Virus record (IMG/VR): IMGVR_UViG_3300027797_001885
Location: 1 to 21,756 of that record
DNA: 21,756 nucleotides
Strand: one strand, 5' to 3'
From: a virus
The notes under the pieces were generated by a model. That model was not told the DNA's origin and ran no database searches. It worked only from the letters and a program-made list of their open reading frames with translations. The first letter of the stretch is position 1, and every line of letters starts with the position of its first letter. Below, one piece after another: positions 15,023-21,756 of this stretch. A program made the translations under genes and the position numbers.

Positions 15023-16531
15023 TCAACGAATAACCTCTATATATTTTTTAATGTGAATCATATTATCAACAATGTATGGTGTCATAATATTATTAAAATC
15101 ATTACTCATAGACGTAACATTGTCGTTATTTTCATTTCTAGTTTGACTTTCGTAATGATACGCAACTAGTGAACCATCAAAAACATTTTCAAAACCCATA
15201 GTAATTAATGACAAATTTAATTCCACATCTTCAAAACAATTGGTGTATTTTTCGTTGAAGAGACCTGCATTAATAAATGATTTTTTTCTAACTCCTAATA
15301 ACGCACCTGTTGACCCGGCAATCGTTTTGGTTCCTGTTGTGTAATTAAAATAATTACGTAATCCGTGATGTGTTAAGGATATATTATTTGCTTGGCTAAA
15401 AAACAATTTAATTCCGTCGTGTTGGACTGTATTGTCTTCAAAATGAAGTCGACACCCAACCGTACCTGTTTTAGGTTTTTCCTTAAATGTTTTTAACATA
15501 CCATAAACAACATTATTTAATAGTTTAATATCGTTATTACAAAATAATAAAAATTCATATTCGTCACCAATATAATCCCTAACAACCTCATTATTTATCT
15601 TAGCGAAGTTATAGTAATCAAATTCAATTAAGTTAACATTAGTGTTCTCATATCTTGATTTAATAAGTTCTTTCTCTTCATTTGAAGAACCCGTGTCAGC
15701 AATAAAAATATCATATAATGATGAATTGCATTGTTTGTGAAATGAGTCAATACAATCAAATAATAAATCCAACTTACTTTTAGTTGGGATGATAACCGCC
15801 ATTTTACCTATATTTTTTATTTGTTTTTCTTTAATTTGGGAAACATAAATTTGGTTAGGTTTTAAATCTAACGGTAATTTATTCCCGTATTTTTTAACAA
15901 ATAATTCTTTAGATTCGAAAAATTCTTGATTAGGTCGACCAATTGATTGGTGAGTTATTTCAAAAGATGATGTTACCCCAATTTTAACCCCTTCCAAATA
16001 ATTTGGTACACAAAACAAATGGTCATAGAAATGGAAACGTCCAATAGATTCGTCAAATGTGTGCTTAATTTTTGTTTTATCAAACGAAATAAACAAACCG
16101 TCAATAGTTACCACAGGAACTAAAAAAGGTAATTTTGGTGAATACTTATTTAACCATTTTTTTGCTCCGTCGGGGTGGTGATAAACTTGACCAACCATAG
16201 TTTGTGTCATTCTATCCCAATAAACACCTGACTCAGGAAAATAACAACTACCCGCCTTTCCGATAATACCATATTCAGGATTCTCAGAAAAATCTTCTAA
16301 TAATTTTTTACCCCAATTTTTTTCAAGTTTGATGTCATTGTGACAACAAACTATAATATCATTTTCAGATATTTCAATTCCCAAGTTATACACATATGAC
16401 AATGAATATTCATTTCTGTTCTCAACCTCCAAGATTTGGGGGTTTTTAACTCCTATAGTTTCTAATAAATGTTTTTTAAACTTTTTATTGTATTCTGAAT
16501 CTTTGTGTGTTGAATATATTACTGTTATCAT
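15023..16531 (-). CDS. Tandem two-domain glycosyltransferase (two GT2 domains)
   Basis: The 502-residue product holds two GT-A type domains. Domain 1 (about 1-200) starts MITVIYSTHKDSEYN and has IIVCCHNDIKLEKNWGKKLL as its nucleotide/metal region. Domain 2 starts near residue 243 with MAVIIPTKSKLDLLFDCIDS and contains FLLFCNNDIKLLNN, then STGALLGVRK and FNEKYTNCFEDVELNLSL, which are typical GT2 rhamnosyl/galactofuranosyl-like phrases. Both acidic motifs read ND rather than the usual DxD. Such bifunctional enzymes often add alternating sugars to a polysaccharide. It starts with a 4-nt ATGA overlap with the methyltransferase gene, so it is translationally coupled to the sugar cluster. Confidence 0.85.
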   Translation of the reverse strand: MITVIYSTHKDSEYNKKFKKHLLETIGVKNPQILEVENRNEYSLSYVYNLGIEISENDIIVCCHNDIKLEKNWGKKLLEDFSENPEYGIIGKAGSCYFPESGVYWDRMTQTMVGQVYHHPDGAKKWLNKYSPKLPFLVPVVTIDGLFISFDKTKIKHTFDESIGRFHFYDHLFCVPNYLEGVKIGVTSSFEITHQSIGRPNQEFFESKELFVKKYGNKLPLDLKPNQIYVSQIKEKQIKNIGKMAVIIPTKSKLDLLFDCIDSFHKQCNSSLYDIFIADTGSSNEEKELIKSRYENTNVNLIEFDYYNFAKINNEVVRDYIGDEYEFLLFCNNDIKLLNNVVYGMLKTFKEKPKTGTVGCRLHFEDNTVQHDGIKLFFSQANNISLTHHGLRNYFNYTTGTKTIAGSTGALLGVRKKSFINAGLFNEKYTNCFEDVELNLSLITMGFENVFDGSLVAYHYESQTRNENNDNVTSMSNDFNNIMTPYIVDNMIHIKKYIEVIR

Positions 16532-17184
16532 AATTTCTTAATTACAAATAAATTACTACTTTTTAAATCGGGACAATTTGTTTTTTTGATTAAATCATAA
16601 TCAACACTTCCCATTATCTCAAATAAATTTGAGTCTAAACCATCCACTATCTCATTAACCGCACCAAAAACTTCAGGACTATGAATTTCATCCATATAAT
16701 CATCAAAAACAATGTACCCATTTTGTTTGACAATTTTTTCGTAGTTGTTGAAGTCATTAATTACCCCATTTCTAGTATGGTCACCATCAATAAACAAAAT
16801 ATCAACATTAGTTATTTTTTCGGTAACTTGTCTAACAATATCTACATTAGCCGAGTCACCTTCAATATATTCATATTCACATTGGTTATGTTTAAATTTA
16901 TTCACATTATTTATCGGTATCTCTTTATTAATCGGACGACCAATATCTAAACTATAACAATGACTAACTTTAGGGTTAGTTGACATTAAGGATGCGGAAC
17001 CACCGGCAAACGACCCAATTTCAAAATATTTTATATTGTCATTATCAATTGAGTTACAAATATCATACAGTATATGATAATGATTATGAAACGTATTACC
17101 GTCCATTTTATTAATAATCTCATTTACGAGATTTATTGATTCTTCAGTAATCTGAAAATCAATCGCGTTCAAAACCTTCTTCAT
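16528..17184 (-). CDS. Class I SAM-dependent methyltransferase (Methyltransf_24-like)
   Basis: The 218-residue protein has the usual methyltransferase strands in order: KYFEIGSFAGGSASLM (motif I, Gly-rich SAM loop), YSLDIGRP (motif II acidic), YEYIEGDSANVD, and VDILFIDGDHTRNGVINDFN (motif IV region), followed by NGYIVFDDY. The DGDH pattern is characteristic of the family that includes sugar O-methyltransferases. It probably methylates a sugar made by the neighbouring enzymes. It overlaps the upstream GT2 gene by 26 nt and the next gene by 4 nt. Protein or small-molecule methylation is an alternative. Confidence 0.82.
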   Translation of the reverse strand: MKKVLNAIDFQITEESINLVNEIINKMDGNTFHNHYHILYDICNSIDNDNIKYFEIGSFAGGSASLMSTNPKVSHCYSLDIGRPINKEIPINNVNKFKHNQCEYEYIEGDSANVDIVRQVTEKITNVDILFIDGDHTRNGVINDFNNYEKIVKQNGYIVFDDYMDEIHSPEVFGAVNEIVDGLDSNLFEIMGSVDYDLIKKTNCPDLKSSNLFVIKKL

Positions 17185-17869
17185 CGTGTCTACAAGTTAA
17201 TTTGTTTATGTATAAACTTTTTAAGTTTAAACTTTTAATTACAATTCTACATCTTTCCCATAAGTCCCCGTCAGACGGTAACCCAACAAATTTATTTATA
17301 TCAAATAAATCACGGTATTGTAGTGGTATTTTTTTAAAATTCATACAAACAGAAGAATGTATCAATCCAGCATATCTTGGGTAAAATATTTGATATTCTT
17401 CAGGGTTATTTGTAATAGGTAAATAATTTTGGTTAGATGCGTAAGTTGATTGTGTACAAACCCAATCCGCATTTGTTTCCTCAATACATTTGTTAATTTC
17501 AAATAAATGATTAGGTAACCACCAATCATCGTGGTCTAAATGACAAATATATTCATACCCATTATCTAAAGACTCTTTAATTCCAATATTAACCGCATTA
17601 ACCCCACCATATGACCATAAAGCCTGTTTATTATCTTGGTAGTTATCACGTTCTTTGGCGTAACTTAAATTCTTAAAACTAATTTTAGTATTATCGTAAT
17701 TACTAATTAAATCCAAAATATCTTGTTCGGTTTCATATTTATCACCGATTAAAAATATTTTAAAATTCTGATATGTTTGGTTAAAAACTGAATCTAACGC
17801 TCTTTTTAAACAAACAAGAGTACTACCATCTTTTCGTTCATATGTACTCATTACTATTGAAAACTCCAT
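17159..17869 (-). CDS. Glycosyltransferase family 2
   Basis: The 236-residue protein is a compact GT-A enzyme: FSIVMSTYERKDGSTLVCLK at the start, then RALDSVFNQTYQNFKIFLIG, and CHLDHDDWWLPNHLFEIN with the DHDD motif that binds the metal and nucleotide sugar. The catalytic region and the length are near the minimum for GT2 enzymes. It is likely to transfer one sugar in the host cytoplasm. It lies 1 nt after the PglD-like gene and overlaps the methyltransferase start by 26 nt, so these genes act together. The start MEFSIVMSTYER is supported by the position of the first beta strand. Confidence 0.85.
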   Translation of the reverse strand: MEFSIVMSTYERKDGSTLVCLKRALDSVFNQTYQNFKIFLIGDKYETEQDILDLISNYDNTKISFKNLSYAKERDNYQDNKQALWSYGGVNAVNIGIKESLDNGYEYICHLDHDDWWLPNHLFEINKCIEETNADWVCTQSTYASNQNYLPITNNPEEYQIFYPRYAGLIHSSVCMNFKKIPLQYRDLFDINKFVGLPSDGDLWERCRIVIKSLNLKSLYINKLTCRHDEEGFERD

Positions 17870-17870
17870 C

Positions 17871-18455
17871 CTATTTAATTTGTTTTGTTGGTGTTCCTAC
17901 ATAAACCCCACTTTTATCAATACTCTTAACCACCCCCGAATTTAACCCAATTACAACATCGTCAGTTATTGTTATTTTTTCTTTAATTGATGCGTTAGTA
18001 CCGATATAAACCCTATCTTTAATAATACAATTACCCGATATTTTAGCTCCAGGTGCCGTTGTAAAATAGTCTCCGATTATTGTATCGTGACCAACCGTTG
18101 TCATTAGATTCAAATGAGAGTGTTTACCTATTTTAATATTTGTTGTCAATATTGTACCCGCACAAACAATAGTTCCTTCAGATATTTCTATATTATTATC
18201 TAATATTAATACCGAAGGATGTATGAATGTAAAATATTTCGTGTCTTTTGGAAGTCTTTGGATTATATCAAATCGTAATTTTGGGTCCCCGATAGCTACT
18301 AAAACCTCAAACACTAAAGGATTAAAATCGGATAGTTTAAAAATATTTGGTTCGTTGTTATAATATTTGTCATCAACAAAACAAGGTAACTCAGTACCCA
18401 TATGTGCCATAATTTCTCTTGCAAAACCACCGGCACCAATTAATGCTTTTTTCAT
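17871..18455 (-). CDS. PglD/NeuD-like sugar acyltransferase (left-handed beta-helix)
   Basis: The 194-residue protein begins with a small Rossmann-like domain (MKKALIGAGGFAREIMAH), then DPKLRFDIIQRLP and FIHPSVLI, and ends in hexapeptide repeats of a left-handed beta-helix (NIEISEGTIVCAGTIL, IKIGKHSHLNLMTTVGHDTI, VYIGTNASIKEKITITDDVV, GVYVGTPTKQI). The NxxxxVGHD region carries the catalytic His of the PglD/NeuD family. Such enzymes acetylate an amino or hydroxyl group of a nucleotide sugar. With the DegT-like gene nearby this suggests an acetamido-sugar pathway. Adjacent genes abut directly, with no gap upstream. The length is normal for the family. Confidence 0.9.
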   Translation of the reverse strand: MKKALIGAGGFAREIMAHMGTELPCFVDDKYYNNEPNIFKLSDFNPLVFEVLVAIGDPKLRFDIIQRLPKDTKYFTFIHPSVLILDNNIEISEGTIVCAGTILTTNIKIGKHSHLNLMTTVGHDTIIGDYFTTAPGAKISGNCIIKDRVYIGTNASIKEKITITDDVVIGLNSGVVKSIDKSGVYVGTPTKQIK

Positions 18456-19178
18456 TTATGATTGGAAATTATGTTTATTTACTTTACCACCACTGTAGTC
18501 ATTATCGTAATAATTATAAATAAATTCTGAGTATAATCCACTCATATAAGTTAATATAATATTACCTTGTATATTTTGATTATATTCGTCAAATAAAATA
18601 TCTGATAGTTTTTCAAACATTGGATGTTGTACATTCCACCCAATATATTTTGCGGAAACAATACTTAATTCATTGTAATTAATTTTATTATCCTCTAAAA
18701 TTAATTTATATCTGTCTGTTGATTCTCGGATTTCTTTATGATTATATGACCATCTTGGTGTTCCACAAGAATGTTGACATTCAATTTCAAGGTTATCTCT
18801 ATCACCTTGAAAAAATCCTGATGTTACAAAAAGAGCGTATTTGTCTTCACAAGAATTAACAAACTTTTCATAGTTTAACCATAAACTATCAATGTTACTA
18901 TCACAAATAAAAACATATCGAGGATTTTCTAATTCAGGTACTGTTTTTAATGGGTATGAATTAATAAAAGCAATTAACCTACGACGTTCAATTGGGTCAA
19001 CAATATGTTCGTATTGTGTTACCCTTTTAATGTAATTCCACCCCAATTCTTTCGCTAACGTCACATTTTCAAGAGTGTCGGTAACATAAACGGTTTTTAA
19101 ATGTGTTGGTAAATTTTTAGGTGGCGCTACTACTTTTTCGTAATTGAAGAGATTCTTAACTAAAAAATAATCATTCAT
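18456..19178 (-). CDS. Uncharacterised protein, possibly glycosyltransferase-like
   Basis: The 240-residue protein is not confidently recognised. YVTDTLENVTLAKELGWNYI followed by PIERRRLIAFINSYPL and YVFICDSNIDSLWLNYEKF resembles a GT-A-like layout in which a DSN phrase would take the place of the DxD, as in some DUF616-type enzymes; this is a tentative reading. The C-terminal part contains HSCGTPRWSYNHKE and several Tyr-rich segments. Its place between the aminotransferase-like gene (8-nt overlap) and the PglD-like gene (abutting) supports a role in the same sugar pathway, for example as a transferase. Confidence 0.5.
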   Translation of the reverse strand: MNDYFLVKNLFNYEKVVAPPKNLPTHLKTVYVTDTLENVTLAKELGWNYIKRVTQYEHIVDPIERRRLIAFINSYPLKTVPELENPRYVFICDSNIDSLWLNYEKFVNSCEDKYALFVTSGFFQGDRDNLEIECQHSCGTPRWSYNHKEIRESTDRYKLILEDNKINYNELSIVSAKYIGWNVQHPMFEKLSDILFDEYNQNIQGNIILTYMSGLYSEFIYNYYDNDYSGGKVNKHNFQS

Positions 19179-19806
19179 TTTCGGAATATATTTTAAATTT
19201 AGACAAATCAGGATATGGTAATTCTAAATCTTCATTGTGTTTTGGAGTACCATCAATATTATAAAATTGTTTCATTAATAAAACCCCTCTAGCCGCCAAT
19301 TCAGGCATCATATAAAAATTCCATCCAATCATATCAAAATGGTCATCGTGATAAGAACATTCACGTCTACCACTATATCTTGCTCTTTTAAACCAAAGAT
19401 ACGCATCATAATCATCAGTTAATATCGCACCACCTTTAGATAATTTAAAATGTTTATAAGGACCTGTAAATGAAATACACATATGTGTGTTTGGTTTATA
19501 CATATTATGTGTAAATGATAATGCCGAATCCCAAACTTTAGTTGGTGACAATTGATAAGAACCTTTAATCGTTTTACCCTCTACCTGTCTAAATTTAACT
19601 TTACCACCTGCGTGAATAATTTCACAAGGAACTGACGGGTAAGTTCTGTTTGGTATTTCAATTTCTACACCTTTTACTTTTTCATACATTAATGACAAAA
19701 ATAAGGCATTACTTTGGTTGTCCACAGTAACCACATAAGGGGCTCCTGTATAATCGCCCAACTCTTTTTCAAAGTCTTCTGTTATTTTATAAATTCCGTT
19801 TGACAT
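19171..19806 (-). CDS. Short DegT/DnrJ/EryC1/StrS-type aminotransferase
   Basis: The 211-residue protein keeps the PLP-binding blocks of sugar aminotransferases: FEKELGDYTGAPYVVTVDNQ, IPNRTYPSVPCEIIHAGGKV, VWDSALSF (Asp that contacts the PLP ring), and ISFTGPYKHFKLSKGGAIL, where K118 sits seven residues before GG as the catalytic Lys does in the family. GWNFYMMPELAARGVLL matches the 'mpelqAA' block. Family members are usually about 370 residues; here the middle segment is compressed and the C-terminal ~150 residues are missing, with no frameshift visible. It may be a reduced but active enzyme, or may need a partner. It would transfer an amino group to a keto sugar, upstream of the PglD-like step. 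Confidence 0.75.
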   Translation of the reverse strand: MSNGIYKITEDFEKELGDYTGAPYVVTVDNQSNALFLSLMYEKVKGVEIEIPNRTYPSVPCEIIHAGGKVKFRQVEGKTIKGSYQLSPTKVWDSALSFTHNMYKPNTHMCISFTGPYKHFKLSKGGAILTDDYDAYLWFKRARYSGRRECSYHDDHFDMIGWNFYMMPELAARGVLLMKQFYNIDGTPKHNEDLELPYPDLSKFKIYSENE

Positions 19807-19827
19807 ATAATTAATTTAAAAACATTA

Positions 19828-20433
19828 TTATATTCCGGTCGAACCAAATCCGTTCTCACCTCTTTCTTTTTCGTTTATTGTTTCTTTTTGAACCAAATTA
19901 ACCCATTTTCCGTTAACTACAGGACATAACACCGCCTGAGCCACCTTCATACCTTTTGTTATGGTAAAAGGTTCGTTATTCGTATTAAAAATGATTGCCT
20001 TCACTTCACCCGTATAACCATTGTCCACAGTCCCTGGTGAGTTCAAACACATTAACCCTTGTTTAAGGGCCAATCCGCTTTTAGACCTTACTTGAACTTC
20101 AAAACCGTCATTAATATCTAATGAAATACCTGTTGGTACTAAAACTCTACCAAATGGCGGGACAATAATTTCCTCAGTTGAATGTAAATCAAATCCTGAA
20201 TCACTTTCGTAATTGTAAATTGGTTCAACCGCATCGGGATGTAATTTAGTAAATCCTAAATCCAACTTAGGGGTGTAATTGTCAAATTCTTTTTCAAGTT
20301 CTTTAACATCAACACCTAATTGGTCTAATATTTCGTTATAATCAACATCGTCATCGTTGATATCCATATCTAAAAACATTTTTTTAATGTTATCAGTTTC
20401 CTCCTTGAAGGTTTCAAAATCACTATTTATCAT
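19828..20433 (-). CDS. dut: dUTP diphosphatase (dUTPase)
   Basis: The enzyme converts dUTP to dUMP and diphosphate, keeping uracil out of phage DNA and supplying dTTP synthesis. All five motifs of the trimeric family are visible in 201 residues: SDSGFDLHS (77-85), RSKSGLA (116-122), GTVDNGYTGEVK (134-145), GMKVAQAVL (161-169) and RGENGFGSTG (191-200, the P-loop-like end that closes over the substrate). An acidic N-terminal extension of about 55 residues (SDFETFKEETDNIKKMFLDM onwards) is unusual in the family. The gene starts with a 4-nt ATGA overlap with the exonuclease gene and is followed after 21 nt by the aminotransferase-like gene. Confidence 0.95.
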   Translation of the reverse strand: MINSDFETFKEETDNIKKMFLDMDINDDDVDYNEILDQLGVDVKELEKEFDNYTPKLDLGFTKLHPDAVEPIYNYESDSGFDLHSTEEIIVPPFGRVLVPTGISLDINDGFEVQVRSKSGLALKQGLMCLNSPGTVDNGYTGEVKAIIFNTNNEPFTITKGMKVAQAVLCPVVNGKWVNLVQKETINEKERGENGFGSTGI

Positions 20434-21164
20434 TGTTCTAATTCTTTTAATTTAATTATTATATCAATTAATACTCTAACATCACGTTCACAATATTCTG
20501 TTATCTCTTTTAATTTACCATCATTCCAATAAGCAGTATGAACTTTATCTCCGGTAATCTCACCTTCTTTTGGTGAAGGAACACCTAATGATGCACATAG
20601 TAAGTCTAATGACCCAATAGAACTATACGCCCCATATTGCCACACATCTTTAGTGTCAATAGCCTTAACTTCCCAAGGTTTTGTATCATATGATGGTAAC
20701 ATTGACGACGGAGCAATTCCGTTGATTATCATTCGTTTTGCCAGCATCGGAATGTCAAAATTCTTTAAGTTATGACCACAAATATGAAAATCTAATCTAT
20801 AACATTTATCCAACACTTTTTTACATTCACGTAATAACACTTTTTCATCGTCACCTGAGAATGATTGTGATTTTACATCCCCATTATCCATCACGAACTG
20901 TACATTAACACAAACAATTTTAGCAAATTCAGGAACTAATGCGGTTCTTTTACTAAAAACTTCATTAACCCTTTTGTTTCTTTCTTCAATATTTTTTGGA
21001 ACTTCAGTATGGTCTTCAGGAAATCGTTTCTGAAACCAATCGTAATACTTCATAAATTGATGTGCAATCTCAGGTCTTTTTTCAAGACAATCATTGTAAT
21101 CTTTTTCAATTCCAACAGTTTCAATGTCTAAGAACAATATCTTAGTTAATGGTATTTTTATCAT
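20430..21164 (-). CDS. DnaQ-like 3'-5' exonuclease (PolB-type exonuclease domain)
   Basis: This 244-residue DEDDy exonuclease has motif I ILFLDIETVG (D13, E15), motif II HICGHNLKNFDIPML (N132 to D137) and motif III EYCERDV (Y224, D228). The metal-binding quartet is complete, so nuclease activity is expected. The layout matches stand-alone predicted 3'-5' exonucleases related to the PolB exonuclease domain (PF10108-type). It likely acts in DNA repair, proofreading or host DNA degradation. It lies 2 nt after the upstream glycosyltransferase gene and overlaps dUTPase by 4 nt, in a nucleotide/DNA metabolism pair. Confidence 0.88.
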   Translation of the reverse strand: MIKIPLTKILFLDIETVGIEKDYNDCLEKRPEIAHQFMKYYDWFQKRFPEDHTEVPKNIEERNKRVNEVFSKRTALVPEFAKIVCVNVQFVMDNGDVKSQSFSGDDEKVLLRECKKVLDKCYRLDFHICGHNLKNFDIPMLAKRMIINGIAPSSMLPSYDTKPWEVKAIDTKDVWQYGAYSSIGSLDLLCASLGVPSPKEGEITGDKVHTAYWNDGKLKEITEYCERDVRVLIDIIIKLKELEQ

Positions 21165-21166
21165 TT

Positions 21167-21756
21167 TTATTTAATTAAAGATTTGTAAAATTCTGCTCTT
21201 GTTTTGGTAACAACATTTAAGTCGTAAGTGTCTTTAACCGTTTCATAAAGTCTCTCACCCATATCAACAATCATATTAGGATTATCAACTAATTTTTTGA
21301 TGTATTTAGACCAATCACTATGGTTATTTGTTTTATTTACCAATAATGAGTTCCCATCAACAAATTTACCATTATCTAATGAATGTTTCAAGTCCAAAGT
21401 ATACGGACCAACATTTGATGCTATCAACGCTTTCTTATAAAACCCTGCTTCAATCACTTTTAACTGAGATTTCATACGATTAAAAATGTGGTCCATAATT
21501 GGTGCTAATGATATGTCGAATTTAGAATAGTTAATAGCGTATGTATTAACAGGTAAAGTCCAAACTCGTCGATATGCGTGGTTTATTTCATCCTCAAAAG
21601 GTTCATTCACGTATTTCTTTAAATATGTTAAATAATCACCATTAAGTGTTTGGTAATTGTTCGTAAATAAATTTTCATATTTAACCCAAACTGTTTCGTG
21701 AGGTAATATTGGTCGTTGTTTTTGTTCACCCGTTTGTTGATTCATTTCAGTTACAT
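21167..21756 (-). CDS. Glycosyltransferase, GT-B donor domain (5' end probably outside the window)
   Basis: An ATG at 21745 opens 192 residues, but the frame has no stop before the window edge at 21756, and the content looks like the C-terminal half of a larger GT-B enzyme, so the true start is probably outside. The donor-domain phrases are YAINYSKFDISLAPIMDHIF, NRMKSQLKVIEAGFYKKALI and ASNVGPYTLDLK, with a conserved KSQLKVIEA segment that corresponds to the 'K..lK..Ea' nucleotide-sugar binding motif. It lies 2 nt before the exonuclease gene. Substrate unknown; another member of the glycosyltransferase set of this phage. Confidence 0.75.
   Translation of the reverse strand, partial: VTEMNQQTGEQKQRPILPHETVWVKYENLFTNNYQTLNGDYLTYLKKYVNEPFEDEINHAYRRVWTLPVNTYAINYSKFDISLAPIMDHIFNRMKSQLKVIEAGFYKKALIASNVGPYTLDLKHSLDNGKFVDGNSLLVNKTNNHSDWSKYIKKLVDNPNMIVDMGERLYETVKDTYDLNVVTKTRAEFYKSLIK

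Noticed and set aside
16681-16957. Two plus-strand frames within the methyltransferase gene
   Set aside because: Phe/Ile/Asn-rich shadow readings opposite a clear methyltransferase.
17292-17299. TATTTATA within a GT2 gene as a promoter
   Set aside because: It lies in coding sequence on the non-transcribed orientation for nearby starts; likely chance in A+T-rich DNA.
1-21756. tRNA genes, CRISPR arrays, insertion sequences or an integrase
   Set aside because: No cloverleaf-like segment, regular spaced repeats, transposase or recombinase motif was seen by eye; a tRNA scan would be the decisive check.

Overview
The window looks like part of a T4-like myovirus genome infecting a Bacteroidetes (probably flavobacterial) host. 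The T4-like assignment rests on a clear gp23-type major capsid protein preceded by a gp22-like scaffold, a gp5-type baseplate hub OB-fold protein, a gp55-like late sigma factor, PhoH, dUTPase and a DnaQ-type exonuclease. The host inference rests on strongly A+T-rich DNA, start codons preceded by A-rich leaders with no Shine-Dalgarno sequence, and one textbook Bacteroidetes promoter (TTTG, 19 bp, TATATTTG) near 4851-4881. No tRNA, integrase, transposase or CRISPR array was seen.

Layout. (1) 1-3453, + strand, head module: 3' part of a scaffold gene, major capsid protein, a strong terminator, then a small protein with a peptidoglycan-binding-like domain. (2) 3456-4911, mixed strands: a small minus-strand gene, a divergent plus-strand gene encoding a repeat protein with prohead-protease-like sites, and a minus-strand gene enclosed by its own host-type promoter and terminators. 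(3) 4933-10679, minus strand, tail/baseplate module: tiny ORF, DNRLRE-like virion protein, gp5-like hub, small coiled-coil protein, a 634-residue probable structural protein and another small coiled-coil protein. (4) 10694-14922, minus strand: late sigma factor, two glycosyltransferases, two small/unknown proteins (one a HAD-like fold lacking its catalytic Asp pair), PhoH. (5) 15023-19806, minus strand: sugar/glycan cluster with a double-domain GT2, SAM methyltransferase, GT2, PglD/NeuD-like acyltransferase, a possible GT-like protein and a very short DegT-type aminotransferase. (6) 19828-21756, minus strand: dUTPase, 3'-5' exonuclease, and the 3' end of another glycosyltransferase. Minus-strand genes are packed tightly (4-nt ATGA overlaps, 1-nt TAATG overlap, 1-2 nt gaps), implying long operons.

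How the genes work together. The head genes follow T4 logic: the scaffold and capsid carry (I/L)xE sites expected for a gp21-type protease encoded elsewhere. The two small proteins after the capsid gene carry the same type of site, including an INE|ATS site shared with the capsid protein, so they may be internal head proteins packaged and processed during maturation. The late sigma factor would drive structural genes, some of which have a TATTTATA box just upstream. At least five glycosyltransferases plus aminotransferase, acyltransferase and methyltransferase suggest that the phage makes or modifies an unusual (amino)sugar for its virion or for the host surface; the target cannot be told from sequence alone.
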